This document shows, in pieces, positions 42,471-51,485 of a stretch of DNA of 64,000 bases. Each line of letters opens with the position of its first letter. Within the stretch, counting starts at the first letter, position 1. Source of the stretch: Caulobacter vibrioides (GTDB lineage: Bacteria; Pseudomonadota; Alphaproteobacteria; Caulobacterales; Caulobacteraceae); the NCBI GenBank assembly GCA_001449105.1, contig LNIY01000070.1, forward strand, positions 20,134-84,133, given 5' to 3'. Made by a program: the position numbers and the translations under genes. The notes beneath the pieces were generated by a model. The model made no database searches and was not told the DNA's origin. It worked only from the letters and a program-made list of their open reading frames with translations.

Positions 42471-43394
42471 ATGCCCCAGCTCAAGACCATCCTCCCCCAA
42501 GCCGGCCGCGTCGCGGTCACCCTGGCCGTCGTCGCCGTCGCCGTGGTCGGGGGCAAGCGCCTCTGGGACCACTACCAGGTCGATCCCTGGACCCGTGACG
42601 GCCGCGTCCGCGCCGACATCGTCCAGGTCGCCCCCGACGTCTCGGGCCTGGTCACCGGCGTCCAGGTGGTCAACGACCAGACGGTCAAGGCCGGCCAGCC
42701 GCTGTTCTATGTCGACCGCGAGCGCTACGCCCTGGCCCTGCGCCAGGCCGACGCCTTCGTCGCCGCCCAGAAGGCCCAGTTGGCCCAGGCCCGGCGCGAA
42801 CTGGCCCGCAACCGCGTGCTCGGCGACCTGGTCGCCGGCGAGATCACCGAGCAGAGCCTGGCCAAGGTCGAGCAGGGCCAGGCGGCCCTGGCCCAGGCGC
42901 TCGCCGCCCGCGACCTCGCCGCCCTGAACCTGGAGCGCACCCTGGTGGTGGCGCCGACCGACGGCTTCCTGTCGGACCTGACCCTGCGCGCCGGCGACTA
43001 CGTCACCGCCGGCAAGCCGGTGCTGGCGCTGATCGACAGCCGCTCCTACCGGGTCGAGGGCTACTTCGAGGAGACCAAGCTCAAGGGCCTGCATGTCGGC
43101 CAGAAGGTCAGCATCACGGTGATGGGCGAGGACAAGCCGCTGCACGGCCACATCCAGTCGATCGCCGCCGGCATCGAGGACCGCGACCGGGCCGCCGGGG
43201 CCAGCCTGCTGCCCAACGTCAACCCCACCTTCAGCTGGGTGCGGCTGGCCCAGCGCGTGCCCGTCCGCGTCGCCCTCGACGAGACGCCCAAGGACCTGCG
43301 CCTGATCGCGGGCCGCACGGCCACCGTCGCGGTTCTGGGGCAGGCGCAGGCCAAGGGCGGTGCGAAGGTCGCCGCCAAGGGGGCCGTCTCGTGA
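42471..43394 (+). CDS. HlyD/AaeA-type membrane fusion protein
   Basis: This 307-residue periplasmic adaptor has one N-terminal membrane helix (VAVTLAVVAVAVVGGKRLW), a lipoyl domain split around a coiled-coil hairpin (VRADIVQVAPDVSGLVTGVQVVND and VVAPTDGFLSDLTLRAGDYV), and a beta-barrel domain. It would link the FUSC pump to the NodT channel. It lies 7 bp after the DUF1656 gene and overlaps the channel gene by 4 bp. Confidence 0.93.
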   Translation: MPQLKTILPQAGRVAVTLAVVAVAVVGGKRLWDHYQVDPWTRDGRVRADIVQVAPDVSGLVTGVQVVNDQTVKAGQPLFYVDRERYALALRQADAFVAAQKAQLAQARRELARNRVLGDLVAGEITEQSLAKVEQGQAALAQALAARDLAALNLERTLVVAPTDGFLSDLTLRAGDYVTAGKPVLALIDSRSYRVEGYFEETKLKGLHVGQKVSITVMGEDKPLHGHIQSIAAGIEDRDRAAGASLLPNVNPTFSWVRLAQRVPVRVALDETPKDLRLIAGRTATVAVLGQAQAKGGAKVAAKGAVS

Positions 43395-44842
43395 GTACGC
43401 TGCGCACCCTGGCCGCCGCCGCCTCGCTGCTGGCCCTGGCCGCCTGCACGACCGTTGGCCCGAACTACAAGCGGCCCGACGCCGCCAAGATCAACGAGCC
43501 GGCCGCGCAAGGCCGGTTCATGGGCGCGCAAAGCGCCGCCGTCAGCCAGGACCCGGTCCCAGACGGCTGGTGGAAGCTCTATGACGACGAGACCCTCGAC
43601 GGCCTCGTGCAGGAGGCCCTGAGCGCCAACACCGACCTGCGCGTGGCCGCCGCCAACCTGGCCCGCGCCCGCGCCGTGGCCGGCGAGGCCGACGACGCCG
43701 GCGGCTTCTCGGTCGGCGCCTCGGCCGCCGCGATGCACGCCCGCGAGTCCGGCGAGCAGTACCTTCTGACCCAGCCCCTGCCGGTCGAGAACCTGGCCGA
43801 CGCCGGCGTGAAGGTCTCCTACCAGGTCGACCTGGTGGGCCGCCTCAAGCGCGCCGCCGAGGCCGCCCATGCCGACGCCGACGCCAGCCAGGCCGCGCTG
43901 GATCTCGCCCGCGTCAGCGTCGCCGCCGACGTCGCGCGAGCCTATGTCGAGGCCTGCTCGGCCGGGCACGAGATCCACGTGGCCGAGCATAGCCTGGCGC
44001 TCCAGCAGAAGAGCCTGGAGGTCACAAGCCGCCTGATCGCGGCTGGTCGCGGCACGGCGCTGGACGCCACCCGCGCCCGCGCCCAGGTCGACCTGCAGCG
44101 CGCCGCGATCCCCAGCTTCGAGGCCCACCGCAAGGCCGCGCTCTACAAGCTGGCCGTGCTCACCGGCAAACCGCCCGCGGCGTTCCCCAAGGCCGTCGAG
44201 GCCTGCGCCTCGCCGCCGAAGCTGGCCCAGCCCCTGCCGGTCGGCGACGGCGCGGCCTTGCTCAAGCGCCGTCCCGACGTGCGCCAGGCCGAACGCACGC
44301 TCGCCGGCGCCACGGCTCGGATCGGCGTGGCGCGCGGCGCGCTCTATCCGAACATCAGCTTCGGCCTGGGCGGCGGCTCGACGGGCCTGCTCGCCGACAT
44401 CGGCCAGCCGGCCGCCAATCGCTGGAGCCTGTCGGGCCTGATCTCCTGGACCCTGCCGGGCGAGGGCGAGCGCGCCCGCATCCGCGGAGCCGAGGCCGGC
44501 GCGGACGGGGCTCTGGCCCGGTTCGACGGCGTCGTGCTGAACGCGCTGCGCGAAACCGAGACCAGCCTGACCGCCTATGCCCACGAGCTCGACCGCAACG
44601 CCGCCCTGCGCGCCGCCCGCGACGAAGCGGTGAAGGCCGAACGCCAGGCCGCCACGCTCTACAAGGCCGGCCGCGCGCCCTACCTCCAAGGCCTCGACGC
44701 CCAGCGCACCCTGGCCGGCGCCGAAGCCTCCCTGGCGGCCTCCGACGCGGCGGTGGCCGCCGATCAGGTCAACCTCTTCCTGGCGCTCGGCGGCGGCTGG
44801 GAAACCGCCCCGCCGGTGCGGACCGTCCCGGCGCAGCGTTAG
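43391..44842 (+). CDS. NodT-family outer-membrane efflux lipoprotein
   Basis: The TolC-like channel (483 residues) has a lipoprotein signal with lipobox LALAAC at about residue 19, then TVGPNYKRPD, the usual start of RND/NodT outer-membrane factors, and two repeats of the OEP domain (ALSANTDLRVAAANLARARA and LLKRRPDVRQAERTLAGATA). The start is GTG 43391 in a GTGA overlap. It completes the tripartite pump of the operon. Confidence 0.94.
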   Translation: MSTLRTLAAAASLLALAACTTVGPNYKRPDAAKINEPAAQGRFMGAQSAAVSQDPVPDGWWKLYDDETLDGLVQEALSANTDLRVAAANLARARAVAGEADDAGGFSVGASAAAMHARESGEQYLLTQPLPVENLADAGVKVSYQVDLVGRLKRAAEAAHADADASQAALDLARVSVAADVARAYVEACSAGHEIHVAEHSLALQQKSLEVTSRLIAAGRGTALDATRARAQVDLQRAAIPSFEAHRKAALYKLAVLTGKPPAAFPKAVEACASPPKLAQPLPVGDGAALLKRRPDVRQAERTLAGATARIGVARGALYPNISFGLGGGSTGLLADIGQPAANRWSLSGLISWTLPGEGERARIRGAEAGADGALARFDGVVLNALRETETSLTAYAHELDRNAALRAARDEAVKAERQAATLYKAGRAPYLQGLDAQRTLAGAEASLAASDAAVAADQVNLFLALGGGWETAPPVRTVPAQR

Positions 44843-44874
44843 AGAGGGGCTACGCTACCGGCCCGCGCCCCGAA

Positions 44875-44918
44875 GATCCTCCCCCTCTGGGGGAGGTGGC
44901 CCAGAGGGCCGGAGGGGG
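44875..44918. repeat. Family B half repeat, copy B3
   Basis: This matches only the second half of copy B1 (GATCCTCCCCCTCTGGGGGA through GGCCGGAGGGGG) and directly follows the efflux operon, where its hairpin may act as a terminator. Confidence 0.9.
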
Positions 44919-44958
44919 GCCGTTTTCAGCTTCCGCAACGCCCGGGGTCACCCCCCAC

Positions 44959-45058
44959 CCGTAAAATCCCCGCGAAAGCGGGGACCCAGGTGTTTTATCG
45001 TCGAGCGCCACGCCTTTCAGAAAAAGCCTGGGTCCCCGCTTTCGCGGGGATTTCACGG
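44959..45058. repeat. Family A palindromic repeat, copy A3
   Basis: This is a 100 bp element with 32 bp terminal inverted repeats (one mismatch) and a 36 bp centre inverted relative to copy A2. Read on the minus strand, its right end CCG-TGA supplies the last codon and stop of the possible remnant at 45053-45202. Confidence 0.97.
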
Positions 45059-45202
45059 AAGGCGGGTCGGACGGGGACAGAGCAGCGTGGATCCCCGGCA
45101 TATCGCCAACAGACCCCAACAAATCCAACGACCTACAACTTTCTCACCCGAACTTATCAGACGCGCCCAGGGCCGGGTCATAATCAAAGCCGTCCCCGCC
45201 AT
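45053..45202 (-). pseudogene. Possible truncated ASCH-like domain remnant
   Basis: The 49-residue frame starts MAGTALIMTRPWARLISSGE and continues KVVGR. The spacing A-L-I-x3-P-W-x2-L-I-x-S-G-E-K matches the N-terminal signature of ASCH domains, but only about 30 residues follow before a stop that lies inside repeat A3; intact domains exceed 100 residues. No strong ribosome site is seen. Likely decayed or chance similarity. Confidence 0.3.
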
Positions 45203-45629
45203 GGGGAGGGCTCTTGGTACCGGCCCAAGCGTGGCGAGGACCGCATCGAGCGGGGCCGCTTGGCGCGTCGTGGGAAAAGGCGGGTTTGCAGGATCGCTCA
45301 GAAGGCGTGATTGGGCCGCCAAGCCGTCCATGGCGCAACGAGCGGGTCGACAGGGCCGGGATCGTAAACCGGCCTAACAGGATCAGCCGAGGCGCCGCCG
45401 GATTACCGCGGAGCTATTGGTCCTGCCCGTTCGGGGGACAGGTCGGCGCTTGGGTTGAAACAGCACCCGCGCCCTCGGCCCCTCCGGGAAAAACGATGCG
45501 GCGGAGCGGTCGACGAAGCCGAAACGCTAAAACACATCACGGTCTCCGGGCTCCGCCCGGCCGCTCCGCGCCTCCCCGACCAGCTTTCGTGAGTTTTCAC
45601 GGGAGTGCGAGATCGCATGCCTGCGCTGA

Positions 45630-45728
45630 CCCCCTCCGGCCCTCCGGGCCACCTCCCCCAGAGGGGGAGGATCTATGAGCGCCAGATGCTCCCCCTCTGG
45701 GGGAGCTGTCACGGAGCGACTGAGGGGG
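45630..45728. repeat. Family B palindromic repeat, copy B2
   Basis: This 99 bp full element is in inverse orientation to B1: it begins CCCCCTCCGGCCC and ends GGAGCGACTGAGGGGG, with the same two inner hairpins. It lies downstream of recG. Confidence 0.95.
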
Positions 45729-45822
45729 CCGCCGAAGGCGGCGCTGAGAAAGACCCGAGCTCCAAACCCCTCTCGGAGAGGCAGCCCAGAGGGCCGAAGG
45801 GAGCCTCGCCGGCAGGGCGGTC

Positions 45823-47913
45823 CTACCCCGCGTCGTTCAGGCCGGAGGCCGGCTTCCAGTCGAACAGCGCCTGCAGCGTCCGCACCGCCTCGCCGCGCGG
45901 AGACGACAGCGCCGGGTCGCGGGCCAGGATCAGGCGGGCGTCGTCGGCGGCGACGGCGATCAGGTCGCGGTGGGCGACGGGGTCGGCCAGGCGGTAGGCG
46001 GGAAAGCCGCTCTGCTTGAGGCCCAGGGGATCGCCGCCGCCGCGCAGCTCCAGGTCCTTCTCGGCGATCTCGAAGCCGTCGTCGCTGCGCCGCAGGATGT
46101 CGAGCCGCTGCTGGGCGACTTCGGAAAGAGGCGGGTCGTACAGCAGCACGCAGGAGCTTTCGCGCATGCCCCGACCCACCCGTCCGCGAAGCTGGTGCAG
46201 CTGCGCCAGGCCGAAGCGGTCGGCGTGCTCGATGACCATGATGCTGGCGTTGGGCACGTTGACCCCGACCTCGACCACCGTGGTGGCCACCAGCACCCCG
46301 ACCTCGCCGTCGACGAAGGCCTGCATCACCGCGTCCTTCTCGGCCGCCGGCATCTGGCCGTGCACCAGACCCACGCGCGACCCCAGAACCTTCCTCAGGT
46401 CGGCGGCGCGGTCCTCGGCGGCGCGCAGGTCGACCTTCTCGGACTCCGAGACCAGCGGACAGATCCAGAAGGCCTGGGCCCCGCCCTCGATGGCGCTGCG
46501 CAGGCGATCGACGATCTCGGGCACGCGCGGCGTCGGGGCTGCGCGGGTGGCCACCGGCGTGCGGCCCGGCGGCTTCTCGTCGATGCGCGAGACGTCCAGG
46601 TCGCCGAACACCGTCAGCTCCAGCGTCCGGGGGATCGGCGTGGCCGACATGGCCAGCAGGTGCACGCCCCATTCCACATCTTGGGGGCCCTTCTCCTGCA
46701 GACGCCGGCGCTCGTTGACGCCGAAGCGGTGCTGCTCGTCGATGATGGTCAGCGCCAGGCTCTTGAAGGCCACGTCGTCCTGGAACAGGGCGTGGGTGCC
46801 CACCGCTACGGCGGCCGAGCCGTCGGCAAGCTTCGAGAGCTTGGCGGCCCGGGCGCCGCCCTTGTCGCGTCCGGTCAGCAGCACCACGGCCAGGCCCTGC
46901 GCCTCCAGCGGCGGGGCCGGGGGCTCGTAGTGCTGGCGGGCCAGGATCTCGGTCGGGGCCATCAGGGCCGACTGGAAGCCGGCGCCGGCGGCGTCGGCCA
47001 TGGCCAGCATGGCGACCACGGTCTTGCCCGAGCCGACGTCGCCTTGCAGCAGCCGGCTCATCCGCTCGCCGTGGGCCAGATCCCCGCGCACCTCCGACAG
47101 CGCCCGCACCTGGGCGCCGGTCAGGCGGAAGGGCAGGGCCTTCTCGGCCGCCTCGGCCAGTTCGCCCGAGACGATGCGCGGCCCCGGCTGGGCGCGCTTG
47201 CCGGCCTTGCGCTGGGCCAGGGCCAGCTGGTGGGCCAGGAGCTCGTCATAGGCCAGGCGCCGGCGGGCCGCCGACATCGGCGAGAAGTCGATCTCGCCCT
47301 CGGGGCCGTGCAGCCGCTCGAAGGCCTCGCGCCAGGGCGGCAGGCTTTCGCGGGCCATCCAGGCGGCGTCCTGCCACTCGGGCAGCGGCTGGGCGCGCGA
47401 CAGGGCCTCCAGCGCGAACTTGCGGAAGGTGCGCGAAGGCAGGCCCGCCGTCGCCGGATAGACCGGTTCGATCGCCGGGATCTCGTCGATCCGCTCGGCT
47501 TCGAGCATGTAGTCGGGGTGGGCGACCTGGATCTCCGAGCCGAAGCGCTCGACCTTGCCGCTGACCGCCCGGCGCGCGCCGACCGGGTGCTGGCGCTCCA
47601 GGTGCGGGCCGTGGCCCTTGAACCAGACCAGGGTGACGAAGCCCGTCTCGTCCCGGCCGCGGATCCGCCAGGGCTGGCCCGAGCGCTGCGGCGGCAGGTG
47701 CGCCTCGATGGTGACGACGAAGGTCTGGACCTGGCCGTCCTGGGCCAGGGCGGCCGTGGTCGCCGTGCGCCGGATCAGGCTCTGCGGCGCGGTGAACAGC
47801 ACGTCGCGCACGATCGGGCCCGCCAGCTTCTCGACCAGCGGGGCGACGCGCGGCCCGACCCCCTTCAGAGTCGAGATCGCGGCGAACAGGGGAAAGAGCG
47901 ACTCGGGACGCAT
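45823..47913 (-). CDS. recG: ATP-dependent DNA helicase RecG
   Basis: RecG (696 residues) remodels stalled forks and branched DNA. An N-terminal wedge/OB domain is followed by superfamily II helicase motifs: GDVGSGKTVVA (I), MAPTEILARQHY (Ia), IIDEQHRFGV (II), LLAMSATPIPRTL (III), and VATTVVEVGVNVPNASIMVIEHADRFGLAQLHQLRGRVGRG (V-VI), the last being specific to RecG. ATG 47913 (MRPESLFPLF) is chosen over a start 114 bp upstream. It is divergent from a hydrolase gene and followed by repeat B2. Confidence 0.96.
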   Translation of the reverse strand: MRPESLFPLFAAISTLKGVGPRVAPLVEKLAGPIVRDVLFTAPQSLIRRTATTAALAQDGQVQTFVVTIEAHLPPQRSGQPWRIRGRDETGFVTLVWFKGHGPHLERQHPVGARRAVSGKVERFGSEIQVAHPDYMLEAERIDEIPAIEPVYPATAGLPSRTFRKFALEALSRAQPLPEWQDAAWMARESLPPWREAFERLHGPEGEIDFSPMSAARRRLAYDELLAHQLALAQRKAGKRAQPGPRIVSGELAEAAEKALPFRLTGAQVRALSEVRGDLAHGERMSRLLQGDVGSGKTVVAMLAMADAAGAGFQSALMAPTEILARQHYEPPAPPLEAQGLAVVLLTGRDKGGARAAKLSKLADGSAAVAVGTHALFQDDVAFKSLALTIIDEQHRFGVNERRRLQEKGPQDVEWGVHLLAMSATPIPRTLELTVFGDLDVSRIDEKPPGRTPVATRAAPTPRVPEIVDRLRSAIEGGAQAFWICPLVSESEKVDLRAAEDRAADLRKVLGSRVGLVHGQMPAAEKDAVMQAFVDGEVGVLVATTVVEVGVNVPNASIMVIEHADRFGLAQLHQLRGRVGRGMRESSCVLLYDPPLSEVAQQRLDILRRSDDGFEIAEKDLELRGGGDPLGLKQSGFPAYRLADPVAHRDLIAVAADDARLILARDPALSSPRGEAVRTLQALFDWKPASGLNDAG

Positions 47914-48013
47914 CGACGGCAGGATAGCCAAGCCGGGGTGTTCTCGTCCCGTTCGCCTTGCGTGAAATTGTGGACCGGACTGACTAGCGGTCCCGCCTTT
48001 CGGAGACTCGCCC

Positions 48014-48742
48014 ATGCCCTTCGCCACCCATCGCGGCCAGAAGATCCACTACACGGTGGAGGGGCGCGGACCGCTGGTGGTGCTGCAGCACGGCCTGTTC
48101 ATGGACGCCGAAAGCTGGCGGGCCAACGGCTTCGTCGCCGCGCTCAGCCGGCGCTTCACGGTGGCCTGCGTCGATTCCCTGGGCCATGGCCTCAGCGACA
48201 AGCCCACGGACCCGGCGCTCTACGCCCAGGACCAGCGCGCGGGCGACATCGTGGCGGTGCTCGACGCCCTGGGCGCGGAGACGGCGCACGTCGTCGGCTA
48301 TTCGATGGGCGGCTGGATGGCCGTGGGCGTGGCCAGGCATCATCCGCAGCGCCTGGCGTCGCTGACCATCGGCGGCTGGGACCTGGCGGGCGGCGTGCCC
48401 AAGGGGCCGTCCGGTCCGATCCGCTTCGACATCTTCTGGGGCTTCAGCCAGCAGGTCGCGCCGGCCCTGGTGCAGTGGGTGACGCCGGAGATCCTTCCGG
48501 GCGTCCAGGCGGCGTTCGAGGCGTTGAACACGCTGGACGGCGCGGCGCAGGCGGTGCTGGGCGCGGGCGTTCCGGTGCTGCTGTGGGACGGGACGGCGGA
48601 TCCCTATCACGCGCCGTCCCAGGCCTTCGCGGCGGCCCATGGGCTGCCGTTCCTGTCGACGCCGGGCGATCACCTGCAGGCGATCATGACGCCCGCTCCC
48701 GACGTGGTCGTGAGGCTCGGCGAGTTCTTCGCCGAGGCCTGA
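48014..48742 (+). CDS. Alpha/beta hydrolase
   Basis: This 242-residue hydrolase of the alpha/beta-fold-1 group has LQHGLFMDAESW (oxyanion-hole region), DSLGHGLSDKP, nucleophile elbow GYSMGGWMA, acidic residue in LWDGTADPYH and histidine in PGDHLQ. There is no signal peptide, so it acts in the cytoplasm. Substrate unknown. It lies 100 bp from divergent recG and converges on the next small gene with 5 bp between stops. Confidence 0.9.
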   Translation: MPFATHRGQKIHYTVEGRGPLVVLQHGLFMDAESWRANGFVAALSRRFTVACVDSLGHGLSDKPTDPALYAQDQRAGDIVAVLDALGAETAHVVGYSMGGWMAVGVARHHPQRLASLTIGGWDLAGGVPKGPSGPIRFDIFWGFSQQVAPALVQWVTPEILPGVQAAFEALNTLDGAAQAVLGAGVPVLLWDGTADPYHAPSQAFAAAHGLPFLSTPGDHLQAIMTPAPDVVVRLGEFFAEA

Positions 48743-48747
48743 CGGGA

Positions 48748-49059
48748 TCAGTCTTCGGTCGTCTCGGCGTTGCCGGCCGGCGACAGTTCCGCCAGCAGGT
48801 CGGCCAGTTCGTCGGCGCGCGAGGCCCCCGACACGTTCAGGCGCGTGTATAGGTGCTCGGCCCCGTGCTTCTCGGCGGCCTCGGCGAAGCCGCGGGTGGA
48901 GTCGTGCAGATTGTTGGCCTCGCCGGCGAACACCACGACGCCTTCGGCGTTCACATAGAGATAGTTGCCGGCGATCGTGGTGCGCGGGTCGCGATCCTCG
49001 GCCAGCTTGTAGCGATAGACGGCGCCGGAGACGCCTTTCAGGTCGATGTAGGTTTTCAC
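48748..49059 (-). CDS. Hypothetical protein
   Basis: The product has 103 residues, is soluble and acidic at the C-terminus (ELADLLAELSPAGNAETTED). TTIAGNYLYVNAEGVVVFAGEANNL and HLYTRLNVSGASR suggest a small alpha/beta fold; the FAGEANNL piece vaguely recalls GIY-YIG-like domains (YxG...NL), which I cannot confirm. It is monocistronic. Confidence 0.7.
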   Translation of the reverse strand: MKTYIDLKGVSGAVYRYKLAEDRDPRTTIAGNYLYVNAEGVVVFAGEANNLHDSTRGFAEAAEKHGAEHLYTRLNVSGASRADELADLLAELSPAGNAETTED

Positions 49060-49122
49060 GAATCCTCGCCTCTAGACACACGCGGCGTAGCCCGGGAGGG
49101 GTGGCGGGCGCCAGAGGCTAAA

Positions 49123-49863
49123 TTATGGCTGCAAGCTTCGCAATTTGCTGAGAAACCTTCGCGTCCGTTCTTCTCGCGGTTCGGAGAACAGCGTCGCGGA
49201 GGGGCCTTGCTCCAGGATCGCGCCCTCATCCATGAAGATCGTCCGGTCGGCGACGTCGCGGGCGAAGTCCATCTGGTGGGTGACGATGACCATGGTCCGC
49301 TTCTCGGCGGCCAGGTCGCGAATGACCGCCAGAACCTCGCCGACCAGCTCCGGATCCAATGCCGAGGTCGGTTCGTCGAACAGGATGACCTCCGGGTCCA
49401 TGGCCAGGGCCCGGGCGATGGCGCAGCGCTGTTGCTGGCCGCCGGAGAGGGCGCCGGGATAGGCGTCGGCGCGATGGGCCAGGCCCACCTTTGTCAGCAG
49501 TTCCAGGGCCTGTTTCCGCGCCTTGGCGGGCGGATCGCCGCGCACCACGATCGGGGCCTCGGCGACGTTTTCCAGCGCGGTCTTGTGCGGGAACAGGTTG
49601 AAGTTCTGGAACACGAACCCGACGCGACCCTTCAGGGCGCGGGCCAGCGGGACCTTGCCGCCGGCCGCGACGCCGGCGATCGACAGGGTCCCGCCGTTCA
49701 GCGCTTCCAGGCCGGCCAGGCACCGCAGCAGGGTGCTCTTGCCCGAGCCGCTGGGGCCGATGACCGCCACCACCTCGCCGGGGGCGACGATCAGATCGAC
49801 ATCGTTCAGCACGGCGGTGTCGCCGAAGCGCTTGGACAGGCCCCTGGCCTCGATGGCGCTCAT
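49123..49863 (-). CDS. tcyN: Cystine ABC transporter, ATP-binding protein (YecC/TcyN-like)
   Basis: This 246-residue polar amino-acid ATPase has Walker A GPSGSGKST, Q-loop VFQNFNLFPHKT, signature GALSGGQQQR, Walker B ILFDEPTSALDP and VTHQMDFARDVADR. Its start overlaps the permease stop by 4 bp. The cystine assignment comes from the binding protein of the same operon. Confidence 0.87.
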   Translation of the reverse strand: MSAIEARGLSKRFGDTAVLNDVDLIVAPGEVVAVIGPSGSGKSTLLRCLAGLEALNGGTLSIAGVAAGGKVPLARALKGRVGFVFQNFNLFPHKTALENVAEAPIVVRGDPPAKARKQALELLTKVGLAHRADAYPGALSGGQQQRCAIARALAMDPEVILFDEPTSALDPELVGEVLAVIRDLAAEKRTMVIVTHQMDFARDVADRTIFMDEGAILEQGPSATLFSEPREERTRRFLSKLRSLQP

Positions 49864-50513
49864 CGGCGGGCCTCCGCGCGGCGTTCCAGCCAGCCCTGGC
49901 CCAGCGCCAGCAGGCTGGAGACGATCCAGTAGATGGCCGCGGCGCTGAGATACATGGCGAAGATTTCGTACGTCCGGGCGGTGATCAGCTGGGCCTGGCG
50001 GAACAGTTCGGGCACCTGGATCGTGGCGGCGAGCGAGGTGTCCTTCACCAGGCTGATGAAGCTGTTGGACAGCGGCGCCACGGCGGTGCGGGCGGCCTGG
50101 GGCAATATGATCCGGCGCATCGCCTGGCCGCGCGTCAGGCCCAGCACGGAGGCGGCCTCCCACTGGCCCTTGTCGACGGCGGCGATGGCGCTGCGAAGGA
50201 TTTCCCCGGCGTATGCGGCGACGTTCAGCGAGAAGCCGATCCCGGCCGCCAGCAGGGGCGGCAGCTCCAGTCCCAGCTGCGGGAGGCCGTAATAGATCAG
50301 GAACAGTTGAACCAGCAGCGGCGTGCCCCGGAACGCCGAGACGTAGACCGCCGCGGGCCAGGCCAGCAGCGGCGAGCGCGACAGCCGCATCAGCGCCAGG
50401 CCAAAGCCCAGCAGCAGCCCGAGACTCATGCCGATCACGCTGAGCAGCACGGTGTAGACCGCGCCCTTCAGCAGCAGCGGCGCCGACTGGGCGATGAGCT
50501 CGGCCGCGCTCAT
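49860..50513 (-). CDS. tcyL: Cystine ABC transporter, permease (YecS/TcyL-like)
   Basis: This 217-residue permease has the HisM/GlnP domain: LLLKGAVYTVLLSVIGMSLG at the start, VSAFRGTPLLVQLFLIYYG, and the EAA loop EAASVLGLTRGQAMRRIILPQA. It lies 3 bp after the binding-protein gene and overlaps the ATPase gene. The resemblance to E. coli YecS is close over the N-terminal 30 residues. Confidence 0.88.
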   Translation of the reverse strand: MSAAELIAQSAPLLLKGAVYTVLLSVIGMSLGLLLGFGLALMRLSRSPLLAWPAAVYVSAFRGTPLLVQLFLIYYGLPQLGLELPPLLAAGIGFSLNVAAYAGEILRSAIAAVDKGQWEAASVLGLTRGQAMRRIILPQAARTAVAPLSNSFISLVKDTSLAATIQVPELFRQAQLITARTYEIFAMYLSAAAIYWIVSSLLALGQGWLERRAEARR

Positions 50514-50516
50514 GGC

Positions 50517-51317
50517 CTAGCGCGTCACGTCCAGGGCGAACCATTTCTGCGAGATGGCGGCCAGGCGACCGTCGGCCCGCAGGGCGTCGATGGCTTCGTC
50601 GACCAGCACCTTCAGGGCCGGGTCGCGCTTCATCACTACGCCCTGGCTCTGCGGGGCGAAGGGCGGGCCGGCGGCGACGAGGTCGGGAGCGGTCTTCAGG
50701 AAGTCGGCGGCGACCAGGCGGTCGTTCAGCACCGCGTCGATGCGGCCGGCGCGCAGGTCCTGGTACTTGGTCGGGTCGTCGTCATAGGTGCGGATCTCGG
50801 CCTTGGGCTGGTTCTGGCGCAGCCACTGCTCGTAGTGGGTGCCAAGGCCGACCCCGACCTTCTTGCCGGCGAGATCGGCGGGACCGACGATGCCGCCGGC
50901 CTTGGCCTTCGGCACGATGATCAGGATGCCCGACACCGTGTAGGGCTTGGAGAAGTCGTACTTGGCCGCGCGCTCGGGCGTGATGGTGATCTGGTTGATC
51001 ACGACGTCGGTGCGGCCCGATTCCAGCGCACCCAGCAGGCCGGCGAACGGCGCGGCGACGAACTGCGGCTTGACCTTCATCTGCTCGGCCAGGGCCTTGG
51101 CGAAATCGACGTCGAAGCCGGTCAGCTGGCCGTCGGCGCCCTGGAAGTTGAAGGGCGGATAGGTGCCCTCCAGGCCGATGCGCAGGGTCTTGGTCGCCTC
51201 GACCCGCGCGGCGCCGGACTGGCCGCCGGCGGCGTCCTTGCCGCCGCAGCCGGCCAGGGTCAGCGCGCTTCCGGCCCCCAGGCCCAGCAGGATGTCACGG
51301 CGGGCGGGGAATCGCAT
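50517..51317 (-). CDS. tcyJ: Cystine-binding lipoprotein/periplasmic protein (FliY/TcyJ-like)
   Basis: The 266-residue binding protein is close to E. coli FliY: GLEGTYPPFNFQGADGQLTG, DVVINQITITPERAAKYDFS, KKVGVGLGTHYEQWLRQN and RTYDDDPTKYQDLRAGRIDA. The N-terminus RFPARRDILLGLGAGSALTLAGC has both an RR pair and a lipobox (LAGC), so it may be exported by Tat and lipidated. ATG 51317 is preferred to an in-frame ATG at 51341. It heads the three-gene operon. Confidence 0.88.
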   Translation of the reverse strand: MRFPARRDILLGLGAGSALTLAGCGGKDAAGGQSGAARVEATKTLRIGLEGTYPPFNFQGADGQLTGFDVDFAKALAEQMKVKPQFVAAPFAGLLGALESGRTDVVINQITITPERAAKYDFSKPYTVSGILIIVPKAKAGGIVGPADLAGKKVGVGLGTHYEQWLRQNQPKAEIRTYDDDPTKYQDLRAGRIDAVLNDRLVAADFLKTAPDLVAAGPPFAPQSQGVVMKRDPALKVLVDEAIDALRADGRLAAISQKWFALDVTR

Positions 51318-51485
51318 GGCGGGCCTCGAAACGAAGGTCATCGGTCCAGTTCTATACCGCTGCGCCGCCGCCGCCAGGGGCAAGGCGCGCGAGGAGCGTG
51401 GCGTGCGCGACCTGACGGCGATTTAACCTGACGCGGGCGCGCGGCTCTGGCTTTCTGGCGGCAGTTTGCTTCTCGGGGGAGACGT

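Larger units (their letters stand above)
44843..45822. other. Repeat-filled non-coding region
   Basis: The 980 bp between the efflux operon and recG hold a half family B repeat (44875-44918), a family A repeat (44959-45058), a possible gene remnant (45053-45202) and a full family B repeat (45630-45728). Bases 45203-45629 show no supported gene and no RNA fold that I recognise. Confidence 0.7.

Noticed and set aside
45203..45629. Possible structured RNA (tmRNA, RNase P, 6S) in the repeat-filled gap
   Set aside because: No tag peptide reading frame, RNase P core sequence or long 6S-like hairpin could be found on either strand.
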